This document shows, piece after piece, positions 40,601-55,439 of a DNA stretch of 64,000 nucleotides (positions are counted from its first letter, which is position 1; each line of letters starts with the position of its first letter). The position numbers and the translations under genes were made by a program. The stretch covers positions 151,441 through 215,440 of the forward strand of contig JAOVVO010000055.1 of NCBI GenBank assembly GCA_028564675.1, written 5' to 3'. This stretch comes from Onchocerca lupi (lineage: Eukaryota; Nematoda; Chromadorea; Rhabditida; Onchocercidae). The notes under the pieces are model-generated. The model saw only the letters and a list, made by a program, of their open reading frames with translations. It did not search any database and was not told the DNA's origin.

Positions 40601-43600
40601 ATTGTCAAACTTGAAGAAAGAATTAATCACCTAACAATGGCAGGGTCAGAAACAGCACTAAGCTCCAATTCTGCTCGCTTGATCACACGCACGACAGCTT
40701 TCCATGAATTATCATCCAAATTCTTCTCATCACTGGTACTGTTAACAGAAGCTCGAAACTCCAAAGGTTTACCTAAACCTTCGGTACGTCCTCGAGCTAA
40801 CCGGAAGCTTAGCTCGAATTTCAACTAGAAATATTTATAAATTTGTTTCAATTAAAAACATTTATAAGTTTAAACTGAAATTGATTTAAAAATAAATTTA
40901 CAAATGTTCCTCAATAAAGCAATTTTCTGGATTTTTGCTCGAGCTGAATGTCCTATGCAATTCACTACGATCGAGAACGTTTAGAAATGCCGAATCAATA
41001 GATTTTACAATAAATTTTAAAAAAGACTGATTATTTCATGAATAAAAGAGTAATATAATACTGTAAATTGCTACTGACAACTGATGGCAAATAATGATGA
41101 GTAGCATTTCTTAAATTACAGAAAATAATTATCAAACCTGCTTGTTTGGTTCCATGGGATTTCCAAGCGATATGATGGCTAGATTACTCTTGAAATCGTC
41201 GATATTGACAGCACCTTCCTTTTTATTTAAAATTGGAATATCTAATTCATCGGAATTGTACTCAATGAATAGCATGGCTTCATAGGCCCTTTCACCATTG
41301 TTCTTTACCGAGAATGATATGTCAATAGTTGCCTTTTCTCCTACCTGAGTTACATAGGTTCCATCTTCATCTTGTCTGAAAGCTATTCAAATTTTAATTT
41401 CAATAAAACAATATTCAAATGCTAAAATAAGCAATAAATTATTAGAAAGCTGAGATAAAAAAAAAAAGTTGCTTTTACAAATCACTTTTTTGTGAAACTC
41501 TTACTTATGAATAGATTGAAATCACAATTACACAACTTCTATTCAGACTAGATTTTATTACACAATTATTGCCAATTACATAAACATTTCCAATATGTTA
41601 ATTAATTAATTAGACACTTACGATATTCCCGGTAGAACAGCTCGTAGTTGCAGATCGCTTATGCATACATTATCCACACCACATTTCCGGTTGAAATGTA
41701 TCTGTAAGAATTTGAGTTATTAAAAAAATTGACTTCTGAATAATAAGAAAAATTTAAGTGCCAGAAGAATGGTATGTTAATTAAAGAGGTGAGAACTTAC
41801 GGACAAAAACTGAATTTTTCTAAACCAAAAAAGTTTCGAAAATCTTTAGTAATATGAAATGCTGATGTAATCTAAGTTTTAAAAAGTTTTCAAGGATTTT
41901 CCGAACTATTAAGAATTAACTTTATAAACTACAACTTTATAAATAAAATAACTATTTTTATATTTAGCAATTTTAACTATCTGCTCAAATAAACTTTTCA
42001 ATGATCTTGTGATCCTGTAAAATTTTGAAGTCCAGAGAAAAAAAAATTACGATGAAAGTGTCCTCGGATCCATATTTATTCAAAACAGGATATAAATTCA
42101 TATTAACTATTTTATCACCATTCCGAGACATACGTGGAACTGCTTCATTTCGTAATCGCACGGAAAATCGCAATTTTATTGGATTTATCCAATCGTTATT
42201 TGTATTCTGCAAAAATATCAACTAAATATTCCGATAATAATAATGTTACTAAAGCAAGCATACAAACAGGATGATACTAAAGCAATCCCAGATATATTTC
42301 TAGAACTCAGCGAAACCGAGTTCAATTCTGTCTATGATAAATGCAGCATTGATATACAATTTTTATCAAGAAATATCCGGCATTTAAAAATTATCATATC
42401 AAAATAATTGGGAAAATGAAAAAATTCTGAAAAATTTTGCGATATGTACCGTAATAAAAAGTTTGTGCTTCTTTATTTGCGGTTTGTGATTAGCTCCTCG
42501 TCCACAATTCCACGTATAATTCTCCTTGCGTGATTCAAGGATACGTGCTCGCGTTCCTACTCCCGAACTCATTGCTATGACCTAAAATTTTTTTAATAAA
42601 AAAGAAAACTTTTCCAATTCACTCCAAAATGTTTTATGTTAAAGCAAAAATCATTATCGTAAAATTTTCTTCCGATTCAAAATTGATAGATGAGCGGGTC
42701 ATATTCAGCGTAAAGGTGTCTACTTATAATGCAATGCATGACCTTCTTAACTTTTTTAAACAGATGAAAAAACTATGCGCTCAGTCCAGGATGGATTTCT
42801 ACTGGTTTATATTTTCTGGTTAATAAAATACAATATTTTTCAATTATTTGGTATTTTTCATAAGAATTTCAACTATCTAGCCGTATCACTCTTATATTAT
42901 AATATTATATATCCGAATCAGAAAACGGAAAACATCAATTTTGCAAAATAACTGCTGGAAAAATTGAAATCTGTCAAGTTTTGAGTAGTATGATAAGTTA
43001 ATTCGAAAGGAAATTGAAGTATGAAAATTAACTGACTTGAAGCATGCATTTGAAAACATCACCATCAAAATTTAGCAACTTCGATGAATTTTTTACATTT
43101 GTTTTATCCACTGATAATTCTGTACTGATCGAGAAACTGTAAAATACCATAAAAATAATTAAGATCCCATTCGATTATGCAAATTAATTAAGGGTTTATC
43201 TCACAAAGAAGAAGATAATTGGATGAATGATAAACAGGAAGGCTGTTGAATTGCCGCATATATGCTGTTATAACATTTGAAGAAAGGAAAATGAAAATTG
43301 AAACGGATTTGTTTATAATATTTTCAAAGTGATATTTTGGAACAATTAAGTTCGAATCATCGATTTTATGGTTCATGTAAAAATTTATAGAAATTAAATT
43401 TAATTAATATTTACTTTGTAGCTAAAACTAATGAGCAAATTGTACATACCACGTTTGTGCAGTCCTGAAACAAGACGAATCACCGTCGATGTCAATCTTC
43501 ATATCGTTATCCAGATGCCGAGCGTTGATGTAAATTACTGGTCTGGCTCGAAGTAGGATGACTGTGTCAGATGCAAAAGCGCCAACAACTAAATCATTGT

Positions 43601-46600
43601 AGCCATTGCCATCCAGATCTGATCCACCCGATAATGAGAACCCAAAAGTTTTCAACGGTTTTGAGCGCAAGTATTGTTGTGGCAAGTCATCAGCGGTTAT
43701 TACCTGAACTATTTAGGAAATTGAATTGTGAGTGGGAAGAAGAGCGAATAATAAACTGGAAAAATGGTGGATTCTAAAAGGACAGATAAAAGAAGATGAT
43801 ATAGAAAGATAGGCAGATACGGCTTCTCTTTACGATTTCGCAAAAGATCATTTCGATTTCGCTTTAATATTGACCTGTACGGGTTCAAGCTTGAAGGTAT
43901 CTGGCGATTTTGCACCAAGATAAGTGTATACTGCACCTTTCCCATTATCAGTAAACGGTGCACCCACAGCAAAATCTGCAAAAAATAAGTATGCATGAGC
44001 TCATTGGAAAAAATATGAACTATTTTCGAGAAATTGTGTAAAATCCATGAACTGAAGTATCTCAATCATCTAGCTTATCTAGGGAGATGGAGAATATTAA
44101 AGATTTTTATGCGAAATATGAAAAAAAAATTCATCAATCCAAATATTTAAAATTTAAAAGATTTGGATCGATAAACAATCTATTCTACCACATTTTTTCC
44201 ATTTATTGTCAATTTTTTGCAATAGATTTACCGTTGTAATTACTACTGTCACCGTCCACGTTTCCTAGACGTGTTATTGCTAGACCAAACTGCGAGTAAA
44301 TTCCTTGACCGCGAACTTTAACTGGTTTTAGAAAAACATTCGCATTTTCATGACGTGCACGACGAATTCCGGATGAGTAAAATATGTATACAGCACCGCC
44401 AAAAGAACCATCAACTGTTTCTGAATATTCAAAAGGTGCTCCGATTAATAAATCATCAAACCTGAAATTGCAAAACTTTTGCATTATCTTCGGACATATA
44501 ATACTTGAACAATTATAATTGAACAATGAACAATGAACAATTGAACAATTGAAGAATTGAACTTGAATAATTAACTAATTGATCTAAAAGATTTATTGAA
44601 ATTAGAAGAAATACTCGCCCATCATTGTTAAGATCGGTAACTTCGATTGCATAACCAAATGCTGAGCCAAGTTGTGAACCTTGAAGCATATAGCTGTCTT
44701 CGGTAAGGGTAAGATGATGCGAAGATTGAGAATTCGAAATATGACCATTACGAAATGGTAGAAAAGTTACGGCACCCGTTTGGTTATACCGCGTAGCACC
44801 AGATACAATCGTCGTGTTATCCTTATCTTCAAACCTGCAATAATTTCTAGATTATTCTGCAAATCTGAAGAAAATCTACAAAATCTAGGTATTTGAGAAA
44901 TGATCGAAATAAAATAACGTGAGTGGACATAATTATATGTCATTTTACGTACGCTTTTACGCATTTCACGTACGCTTACGTGATTAAGGTCCTAGTGTGG
45001 AGCATGCTCGGTTAAGATATCAAATGAATAGTATTTCTTTCATGCCAATGTAAAAAGCTTCTTAAACTAATCGAATCGAAAAATCAAAAGATCAATCAAG
45101 ATCAATGATCTTGCATAAATTATGCAATACTAAAGAATATTCAATAAAAAAGGTCAATAATTCCTGAGTGCAATCATAATTTATATTCCTATGAATAACT
45201 TTAAGTACCATAGATATTACTTGGGTAAGCATATATATGATATGTTTTTAATGCGGAAAATTTCAATCGTTGCTGGAAATCTCACAAAGAATTCATTTCC
45301 TTACAACTCATGGCAGTTTAATATGAGAAACAAATTCTATCCATAGTAAAAAGAAAAGCAATTTAAGCTCTTGATTTGAAGAGCTTTTCTGAAACTTTGC
45401 TTATAGCTTTTAAATCAATTTCTACGGACAGTTTGATTCGACCAAATTAATTGTTGAGTAAGTGATATTTTAAATTGCATTGTTTTGAAAAATTTTGAAT
45501 ACTACAAATGATTTCTTAAGTAATATGATTAATACTTCGTATTTGAGCTATATATCGATGGTAATATTTCAAGTCTTTTTGAGTTTTCAGCGATAATTTT
45601 TCAAATCTTGTGAAAAATAATAACTTTACAGAAAATTTTTGGATTTTATAGAGATTTCATTTTATTTATTATTTAATTTTATTCAATTTTTTCTTAGCAT
45701 TATTGAAATGATCTCTGAAGAAATCATTTCTGACAAAAATGATTAAATGAGAATTTTAAATTACCAAAAACCAAAACGTCCATGTCGTACGGAAAATCCG
45801 AGATAATCGTGTCCTTGAAATTTCGATCGTACACCATGCAATTTCGGATCTACACCCATTGTCCAACGATCGCGGTTCATTGCGAATATATCCTTCGGAT
45901 AGTACCGTCCAAATACACCACCTGTCCATTTCTTTGCACCAGGTAAACCTGCAACGTTTTTGATATTTATAAATGATGTCTTTCAATATTTTTCTGAAAC
46001 CTTTCTAGTTAAAATTTTTTATTTAAAAATTAATTTTTTTTTTCTAACAGAGAAGTTAGTTTTTAAATTCAATTCTTAGATTTTTTTTTAAATTCAATTT
46101 TTAGATCAATTTTTAGATTAGAGACTAAAATTCAAACATTTTTAGATTTTAGTAATTTCTTTAAAAAGATTAAAAAAAAATCAACCATTAGCTGTTGATT
46201 GATCGAATAACTAACTTCTTAACTTTGACATAAAAATTTAAATTTTTCTTTTTTTCTTAAAATTTTATTTCGTTATTATGTAATCAATCATTCGATGTTA
46301 CTCAAAATTCTCTATTTAAATACTCAAAAAAAAAAAAAAAGTTTTATCAAAGTTTCATTGCTTTGCACTCGAGAATCAAGTTCTTCAATAACTTTACAAA
46401 AATGATATTAACAGTTGTGATATATCGGGAAAAGATGCTCTTTTGACATTACTTAATTGAAAACGGAAGCGAAACGATTAATTAATAATAACAGAGAATG
46501 AAGCAAATTTGTAAATATTAAACTTTCCCTGAAATGGTAAAATTAAAATAAACTTTTAAGGAAATTTGTTGCATCAAGTTGAAAATAAATATTATTAGTT

Positions 46601-49600
46601 AAATAAGAAAAAAGAGACAAAAATATCGTCATAACTGACTGACTTCTAATTCCTGAAGGAAATCTTCGGATTGTGATTCTGAGTTAACCTAATTAGCTAC
46701 TTATCAACTACAAATCCATGCTCAATTCTTTGATCTGCTAGACTGGCATGATTTATCGATTTCCTTAGATGTCAAGAGTTGATTTATAAAAGTCTTCAAA
46801 GAAAGCTCTTGTTATGAATTCATGGAATGCGTAAATAATTGCTTTTCATTATTATCATTATTTTAAATTTTTTAAACTCCTACAAAATTTCACAAAATCA
46901 ATAATTATGGACAAACCAGTGATAACCATCGATTCATCGACATAACCACTAAAACCCTCCATGCAAGAACCAAATTCGTTATGTCGATCAGTTCGGGGTA
47001 AACCTGGTTGTGAACATGATACGAGAATTTCCTGAAATACCGAACTCTAGTCAAATATTCAAGGTATTACTTGTGTGATATTACACAAATTATTACACAT
47101 CCACTTTTCTCGTTTTAACAATATGAATATTGAAAAAAAAAAAGAAATAATGACGAAGAAAAAATTCAGTTATTTAAAAAGTTATATCAATATCCAGAAT
47201 GAATGAAATGAACTTGCTAATATTTTAGAGTAGTACTTTCCTTCAAGCAAAAACATAATTTTCTAACAAATGGCTAATACAACTAATCATTAAAGTATTT
47301 TGATATATAAATACTCAGATGTATAGCTTTTGATAATTTCTAGTGATTATAATTTCAGATAATGACCAGAAATGATGTGCTGCTTAATATCAAAGATTAG
47401 ATACATATCACTTATTTCCATCAAGTTGGATTTCTGTAGGGAAAAGAGAAATCATTCAAATTATTTCTAATCTATAACTGAAATTAAGAATGCAATTGTG
47501 ATGTTTAATTGCATATCAGAAAAATAATAGCTAGATATTATTATTTTATAGCATTCATGATTTATTTTGAAATTAATGTCTGAATATAACCCAAACATTT
47601 TTTAAAAATTGAAAATTTGCCCTTAAAAGAAAAATAAGCCAAGTGCCTTAATGACTGAGCTAAAAACCGATTATTATGAAGACAAGAAATAAATTCTTAT
47701 GATTTCAATAACCTATTAATCATCCATTTCTCCAAAATTCAAAAAATTTTGCTTCTTTAATAAATCATTATTGATTATTAGTTTGCTCTTTTAATTGAGC
47801 TTCAATTACCTACTTTTTATATGTAAATGAATGAACAAAATGAAGAAACCTTCTGAGTGAGGTCACTTTCGAGCACGAAACAAGTACCATCCGTGTAAGC
47901 TGAACTATTGTGGTACCGTACTAACGGTGCACAAGCCTGGAAGGATGAAAAAATTATTCATCCAAAAAATATATCAATCCAAATGACGAATTTTATCTGT
48001 TCTTTGAATTAAATTAAATTAATTAATTAACTGCTATATGATATAGCAAAGGTACTGCAATCATTCCATCTGCCAAATTACTCAACTTTAAAGATTCCAC
48101 TCCTAAAAATAGCTCCTTTATTGATCGTTCTAAATGATAATAAAAAAAAAGGAAAGTTTTTGAAATGTATATTACACAGTGTTGAAATAATCAAAGTACG
48201 GGGAGGAAAGATTTATTTCTACTCCTCAAATTTATTAATTACTAAATAATATATTTGCTAAATTTCTTTTTTCAAATTTAAAAAAAAATTTTTAAAAAAG
48301 TTGAAATTTATGTACCATAGCTATTCCATATGGTATTCCGGCACTTGCAACTACTGATCCTAACAGTTGCCTATTTTTGCCCTGATAATGTAATTGCCGT
48401 CCAAGTACACTATCGACTGGTTTATGCATCTCGTCGATGTTACCATATTCAACATTTTCTTGTTGACACCAATCGGAATTTGTGTTGACATTTGCGCCAC
48501 CACTAAAATAAAGAGTTATTTAATTAGCAACAATTAAAAATCGACTAATTGTTGGGAATGAGAACACCATTCTTAAAATTACAGCAGTAGTCGAGATCAA
48601 TGGTTGATCTTTCTCGAGTACTACGGGAAATCTAATCCAAAATAGTCGAAGTCGAAATTTGCGACCAAATCAAACTTATTTTAATCTATTTTTTATACCA
48701 AAATGGTATCTAAAAATTCTTCAAGTAGAAATTATTTTAGAAATGCTGAAAAGATTGAAAATTTAACATTCATTCAGATTCTTTCAATTAATCACTGCTT
48801 ATTTGAATGAATATCATTTATATCATGAAATAAAACACATTTATTCTTATTATGAAATATTTCTCAAAAAATCAATATCCTTTTTTTTGGATTGTTCAGC
48901 AGAAAGAATAAATAAACATTGTGAGGAATAAATTAATGGTGATAATTTTAATCAGTTTTGAAACAAATTGTTGAAAATAATCTAATTTCACTCTTTGATA
49001 TCACTTATCACTTAACATACTTATAATTTTAGCGCTTTTACATCTTAATTCAAATTTATTTTAATTGCTCATTAGCATAAATACAAATAAGAAGATGCCT
49101 TTCTCAACATATCAGAGGGTGAGAATATTGATGATGTCGATATCATCGAATATTTGCATAGGGTATGATTCAGGCTGGATTTTTATTCAGTCTTTGTCTC
49201 CATCATTGTTTAGAAATTGATGGATTGCCTGATAAAAAATGTGAAAGGCCTATTTTATCATTCAAGCTACTTGTGATAATTTGTAAAAATGTTTCTTTCA
49301 TCACGCTATCAATTGATGAAAGTAAAAGTGCCGAAATCATTTAGGCTGTAAAAAGCTTTAATTATGAAAATTCTTAAATTCTTCAATTATAAAAAAATTC
49401 TTAAATTTTTTTTTGTAAAAATGCTGTTAGAATTCAATTCAGCACATTTTTTCAAGCAGTAATAATTTCATTATACTTTTTTTTGGAGGGAAATTTTCAT
49501 TTTTTTTTTTTTATAAAAGTTCAACATAACATATATATCATTTCAGATGCACCAATGAATAATCATTGGAGAAGACTAAAATTGGTGATTTCTGATAACA

Positions 49601-52600
49601 CTTTTCTTATCAAATTTCTTGTTTAACTTTATGTGTTATAGTTGATAAGAATGAATCATTGAAGCAGACTAAATTTATCATACTCTTATGATAGGATAAT
49701 CATTGAGAATTGAATTGTGATTATTCCAAAAGTTAAAAAATTATGAAATTCTTTGAAAAAATAGAGTAAAAAAATAAAAAGAAGTAAAAAATTGTTTGCA
49801 AAAGCATATAATTATTAAAATAATCCTTATTAGATATTCATATCATTAGTAACATCAAGCTAACAATATAATATGTGGTACTTTCTGGACAAGTGATATG
49901 ATAATCATATTTATGAATTCAGGTCATTTTGTACAATGATTAATGAGCCATTAATATTTGGAAGGTTAAGAGAGAGGATAGTAATTGACACAAACCTGTT
50001 CTTATCAATTAAAATACTAACTACAACACGTCATTCATGATAACATCCGAAAGTAATCAGTAAGCTACCCAAAAGTTGTGAATTCATTTTTTTGAAAATT
50101 TAAACAATTTTAAAACTGTTCAAAATTTTTTGAATTACCCAATAAACAATGGTTACCTGTAGATATAACGTGCTGTAATTGGACATGAATACACAGCTCC
50201 GGCACGTTCCGTACCCGGTTGACCTGATTCGGCTTTCGGAGCACCAACAAGGATTCTGGAATGTATAATTTGCTAAATGTAGATGGAAAATAATAGATTC
50301 TATTGAGAGCATTTCTAATTTCAGGATGGTCATTTTCATTTCGACATGAAAAGACCAATTTTTTCGGTTTTTAATCATCGAATATTTAAATTTATTGCCA
50401 TGCTTTGGATAATCTTTCTCCTTGAAGAAATTTTTAATAATTTATTTCAAAAAAAAAAAAAATGAATTTCTGAAAAAAATTATGCAAATAAATTTAATGT
50501 CCCCGCTGAAATATTCAAAATCGATCTTTCCTCGTATAGAAAATTCATTTCTGCTTTCAAGGCAATTTAAAATTAATTGCATAAATTTTGGTAATTTTCT
50601 AATTTAAATAATTGTTTAACCAATAATTTTCAATTCTTTCATTTCGAATGAATTATGGATTACTTTTAATTTAAATAACTTATATTTAGTTCTGTGACTC
50701 TTTTCTAAATTATTGATTTTTTGCAGTATTTGTTTACATATCAAAGATTTAGTTGCGGATTAATTTATCATATTATTTCTATCATTTTTGATTAATTTCT
50801 TGTTGAACAAAAAAACGCAAATTCTTGCGAAAAAAAAGATTGTAATCGCCGTTTCATTAGATGGAAAGAGGGCAAAAGCTATTTATTATTCTATTGATGT
50901 AATGTAGAATGTTTGCAGGGAAATGAAATACTATAATTAAGGCGATGATTAATGACAACATTTCATTCATTTGTTTTTTTCTTTTTTTTTTTTCAAGTAT
51001 ATGTATGGATTGAAAGAACGAGCAAATGAAACGGGAGTTCCGAGGACTCTCGATGAAGGGGAGAAGATCTCGATGAGCGGGGAAAAAGACAAGAGGATAG
51101 AAATATGTCTTGCAATAAATGTTTCGAGACTGACTGACTAATTTTTATTAAGACAATCAATCGATAACAAATATTTTACATTTGTTGTAACAAAACTACA
51201 GCAAGTTCACCATGATACTCAAATATTCACCATCGATTTCATTTCATAAAACCTATGCAATTTATCAGAAATTAATATCAGAAGACAAAAGGCTATTTTT
51301 CAAATATTCCGAACCGGTTTGGCAGCTTCCGGAAGATCCATCAGTAATTTCTTTGTGTAGTTTGATGCCTAACTGATAGAAATGCAAATATGAAGTCATA
51401 GTGCTGTGACCTTCGTTCCCTCATGCAGTCTGCATTTTCCGCAGTTTTCTGTGCAAGCTCATGCATGTCACTTCGAGATGCATTGTGATGGATGGCCGTA
51501 TTGCCTTGGATTAAAAATCTGATAATAGCCATTTTGTCAATTCAGATGAAATGTGCTCCTTCGCGCACATGCAAACTGCAAATGCAAGTGCGCTGTTAAT
51601 AGCATTTCGTCGTTATCAAAGTGTGTTGAATTACCTCATTAATGCTAATAGAAATATTGAAATTTCATAAATTTAATTCTCAAAATTGCTTTATTTCCAA
51701 ATTTAAGTTTTTAATTTTAAAATTTCATAAACTTGTCAAGTTCAATATGAAATTCAATATTTGCTTTAATCTAGATGTAGAAGATTTATGATGATATGCA
51801 GATAATAAAGATTCAAGCTTTTTTGACAATAAAGTGAAATTTTTTGTTCAAACTGAGAAAAGTAAGAGAGAAGAATAAGCGAACTCTTTGACAAGCTATT
51901 GATCAATTTGATTCTGCTGACACAACTATAAACATCCTGAAAATGAGGCCACAACACTCGCCCTTCTTTTTTTTTCCATTTTCCGGCAACAAATTCTTCT
52001 CTTCAAATAATCTCCAAGTTTTAACTTTTTTAGCAAATACCTGTGTAATTAAGATTTTTTAAGTCACGAAAGTTAGGTGAGATTTTTACAATCAAATAAA
52101 AAGCTGAAAAATATTTTCAATATTTTGTTCTAATATATTTGCAAAAAAACATCAAAAATCATGATTCGTATATAAGAAGAGAGAAGATTTTCCCATAAAT
52201 TTTAAAATTTCACACATTTCCTTTTCAAAATTAGCAATTTTATGTCCTTCAAATATATCTGCCATGCTAGATGAATATGGAAAAAAGCCAACAATAAAAA
52301 TTAATTGGACAGCCAATTTTCGAGGTCTGTCTCACAACTTCAATTTATATTACATCTCCAACAATAATGCAAAAAGAAGAATTTTTTTAACAAATTCCGT
52401 CAATTCTTTCAACGCTTTTTTTTTTCTTTTTTTATTATTATCACAGAAATTTATCGTTTTATATGAACAGATTAATAAATTTTCTTTGATATATTATTTT
52501 AGAATTTTCATCGTAAAATACAATAACATTCTCTGTATCCACAAGTGACCAAGCATAAATGGCCAAGTATAAGCGGTAGAAATGGACAGCAACGAAATAA

Positions 52601-53031
52601 GATGGATTCTAGGCCAACCCAATCCCGGAAATAATCATGACAAACATTGCTGACTCATTATTATATAAACTTCAGTATAATAATTTTTTGTGAAATTATC
52701 AACAAAATATGTGACCTAAATGTAATCTATCATTATTTTTTTAAATTCACAACTTTTATCTTCTCGAGGAACTTAAAGCCTAAAATTATTCAAGTCCTAA
52801 TGAAATAGTAAGATAGCCAGAAATATTCGTACAAAGCCAAATTATCTTTTTTGGAAGAAGTGAACGTAAAAATTTTGTTCAATAAGAAATTTTTGGAAAT
52901 ATTAATGCCCAAAGATCCAAACTATTGTCAGTTTGAAGAAATTCCACTTGAAATTTTAAGTTTGCTATTTAAAACTAGTCGCACTTCAAATCAAGATACT
53001 AAAATATAGTCGCTACTTGAAAAAGAATGTC

Positions 53032-53064
<33 letters not shown>

Positions 53065-54333
53065 CTGGGAGAAGAAGGGTTAAGAGTAAAAGAAGTAGAT
53101 GTGAATAATAGAGCTCATGGGAATAAACTTTCAAGATTAATTTTAAATCTGAATTCAAAAATTAAATTGTCTAAATCTTTCGAATGAATGGATGATATTT
53201 GATTACTAGTAGCCAAATTTTGTATCTACCAATTAAAAGTAAATAACGAGAATTTCAAGGACTTTTTCGCCAAGTAATCGAAATAACCATAGAAAATAGA
53301 ATTGGAACTAAAGAATGAAAGTAATGTAATCAATTTTTCAAACAACGGTAATGGTTACTTGCATCGGTAAACGATGTACGATGAAAAAAGAACGTCAAAT
53401 ATATGAATTTCATTTTTTTAACTGCAATTCTCTACTACAAAACCCATTTAAATTCTTAAATTGTAAAACACTTTAAAGTGACTGGAAATTTTGTTATAAC
53501 AAATGATTCTTACTATTATTTCTTCCCACAAAGAAGGAAAAGAATCTTTTCCCATGAAACATCATTCACATAATTATTCTCTCATTTTCATTCCACCTCA
53601 TTTTCGGAAAAAAAATTAATTGTTGGATAGAAAAGATGAAGTGATGATCTTGGCAATTAAATTCAACGCAAAGAATGGAATTTTGCTTTTATTATGTCAG
53701 AAATGGAAAAAGTTCCGTAAAGATGAAATTTAGCAAATTCAAAGAGATAATAAGTGAAATTTCTGTTATTTTATATTCATATTTAAAGAGATAAGTAATT
53801 TATATTGGAACTAGAATTGAGACTTCAAACCCGAAATAATTTGTATTTGGATAAAAAAAATTCTGACCTTGACCTTCTGCTTTTAAGTTTGCCTTGATTA
53901 ATCATAATTTTTAATTAATTTTACTTTCCCACATTATTATTCCGTTGAATAACAAGCTCCTCTTCAACATTCAAAGAATTAATTCGTCTAATTTTATTTA
54001 TTACTAAATCTTTGTGCGCGAGAGTGCGTGTGACACTTCAATTATTAAAATTTCTGATCTCTCGTCTTCCTCCTCAAGCATTTCTCTAAAACTTTTCAGA
54101 AATGAACAATAAATGAGAAGAATTAGAACTTACACAGGAAGATTCTCTTTGAAATGCTCGGCAACAGCAAAACCAAAATATGAATCATTTGGACCAATTT
54201 TATAGATTGGCGCATGAATATCCAAATTAAATGCTAACACTATTGCCAATGAGCAGTAATAATAGCAGATGAGGTAGTAAACTATCGTCCATCTTGCCAT
54301 CAAATTAAATAACGCTAATATAATTTTAGACAT
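37666..54333 (-). CDS. ina-1: integrin alpha chain, laminin-type (INA-1 class)
   Basis: Adhesion receptor subunit that pairs with the beta chain and links extracellular matrix to the cytoskeleton. 21 exons: 54333-54134, 50255-50157, 48502-48316, 47936-47850, 47031-46917, 45948-45765, 44834-44619, 44461-44232, 43975-43875, 43703-43450, 43136-43037, 42581-42450, 42206-42051, 41701-41622, 41375-41138, 40824-40631, 40196-40073, 39684-39409, 38776-38672, 38334-38215, 37989-37666. Counting from the second ATG (54300) they total exactly 1163 codons. Signal peptide MARWTIVYYLICYYYCSLAI precedes FNLDIHAPIYKIG. The beta-propeller has GAPKAESGQPGTERAGAVYS and three calcium loops: DLNNDGFDDLLIG, NVDGDSSNYNDFAVG, DLDGNGYNDLVVG. 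The leg contains REKR before PSREL, a furin-type heavy/light cleavage site as in laminin-binding alphas. One membrane helix (WWVIAIAALLGLFILFILIL) is followed by KCGFFKRNRP and a 22-residue tail. No inserted I domain. PAT-2 class is the alternative. Confidence 0.93.
38720..38760 (-). other. furin-type processing site in integrin alpha (REKR)
   Basis: The exon 38776-38672 encodes RTVKEQREKRPSRELRIKS. The REKR tetrabasic-type motif matches the R-X-K/R-R consensus and sits about 150 residues before the membrane helix, where alpha3, alpha6 and alpha7 chains are cut into disulphide-linked heavy and light chains. Position given to the nearest few codons. Confidence 0.6.
39892..40012 (+). mobile_element. 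short inverted-repeat element (MITE-like), copy 3, in an integrin intron
   Basis: About 120 bp inside the intron between integrin exons 40196-40073 and 39684-39409. Left end TTATCTAAATAAAAACAC, core ATTCGGATGCAACTTTATAA, then CAATCGGTGAAAAGCTTT, and right end ATTTACATTTTCATTCATTT. It is more diverged than the other two copies. The adjoining 39745-39890 block is unusually GC-rich for an intron and may be part of the same insertion. Confidence 0.5.
44510..44575. repeat. GAACAATT microsatellite-like repeat in an integrin intron
   Basis: Repeats of GAACAAT with variants (TGAACAATTGAACAATTGAA) occupy the intron just upstream of exon 44461-44232. It is a simple repeat next to the GC-AG donor region, within the short 157 bp intron. 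Confidence 0.7.
51341..51532 (-). other. uncertain 63-codon frame in the first integrin intron
   Basis: A GC-richer patch (about 51300-51600) inside the 3.9 kb first integrin intron encodes MAIIRFLIQGNTAIHHNASR, then SDMHELAQKTAENADCMRER, on the minus strand. The NTAIHHNASRSDMHELA stretch is weakly reminiscent of an ankyrin-repeat core, but only one unit is present. It has no clear splice partners. It could be a gene relic, a small nested gene or chance. Confidence 0.2.
53034..53064. repeat. poly(T) run of about 30 bases
   Basis: Uninterrupted T tract within the first integrin intron (poly(A) on the gene's strand). It may be the tail of an old retroposed sequence, but I see no element body or target duplication around it. 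Confidence 0.7.
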
Positions 54334-55439
54334 TTGCGTAATATTGAATATTCAGAATTGAAAATTTTGTATAAAATTTGAGGAAAATTTCAAAACGTTT
54401 GACGATAATATTGAGAAAAATCCGCTTTGAAATCGCATAAAGGATTAGCCTGGCAGAATTAATGCAAATTTTAAGCTGATTGATATTTCCGACAAATTTT
54501 AGATTTGAAAATAGAAAAAAAAACTGAAGATGCTAGTAATATAGAACTAAATAACGATCACAATATGATTAATTGAAATTCACAGCTTCGATCTGTAAAT
54601 TAAGCAAGAAGTCGAACCGGTTTGAATAATTCGATTTGAACAATCATCATCAATACTACCATTAGGTTGTATGAGACAATGGATACTGGATAAAGAAGAC
54701 CTAATTTGAAAACTTGAAACAAACATATTTCAACTTCATTTCATCCCAAAATTTCACCAAAAAAACTGAAATTGTGACTAAACAGTAGAATTTCAATAAA
54801 ATGGTAAAAACAGCAAAAATCTATGGCGAACATAAAAATTTAATTTTAATTTATTTTCATAAACTTTCCATCATTTTTTATTTCTATGAGAAACATATTT
54901 GCAACAGTGAAAACAATGGTATCATTTATCATATCACGAAATCAATTATTTTCAAACTTTTAACCAAACTTTGTTCAATTTTCAATCAATTATTAATGAC
55001 AATATATGAATTAAACATATTCTTTCAATTCCGAACTAAATTGATGGAAACATATACAATACATAATTGCATAAATATATTCAAGCTTACAGTTGGACAA
55101 AGTTAACGAAAAAATCTCTTGTGAAAATGGTGATTATCAGTTGATTAGCTATTAACTCATATCACATTTACTTATAACTGAAAATATAAAGTTTTAAGGT
55201 AGTTAAAATTGCGAAAATCTATGAGAGAATATAATTTAATTTTAATTTATATATAAACTTAAATTTTAAAACATAAAGTTTTGAAAAGTTTGAAGTGATT
55301 CATAAAGGAGCAATAATGATATATATGGATATACAGACACTTACACGCACCCACATATATATACGTTGAGGAAAATAATGCATTTCGATGGGAAATTTGG
55401 TGGTGTTTTATTTATTTAAGCAAACAAAAAAAGTGAAAA

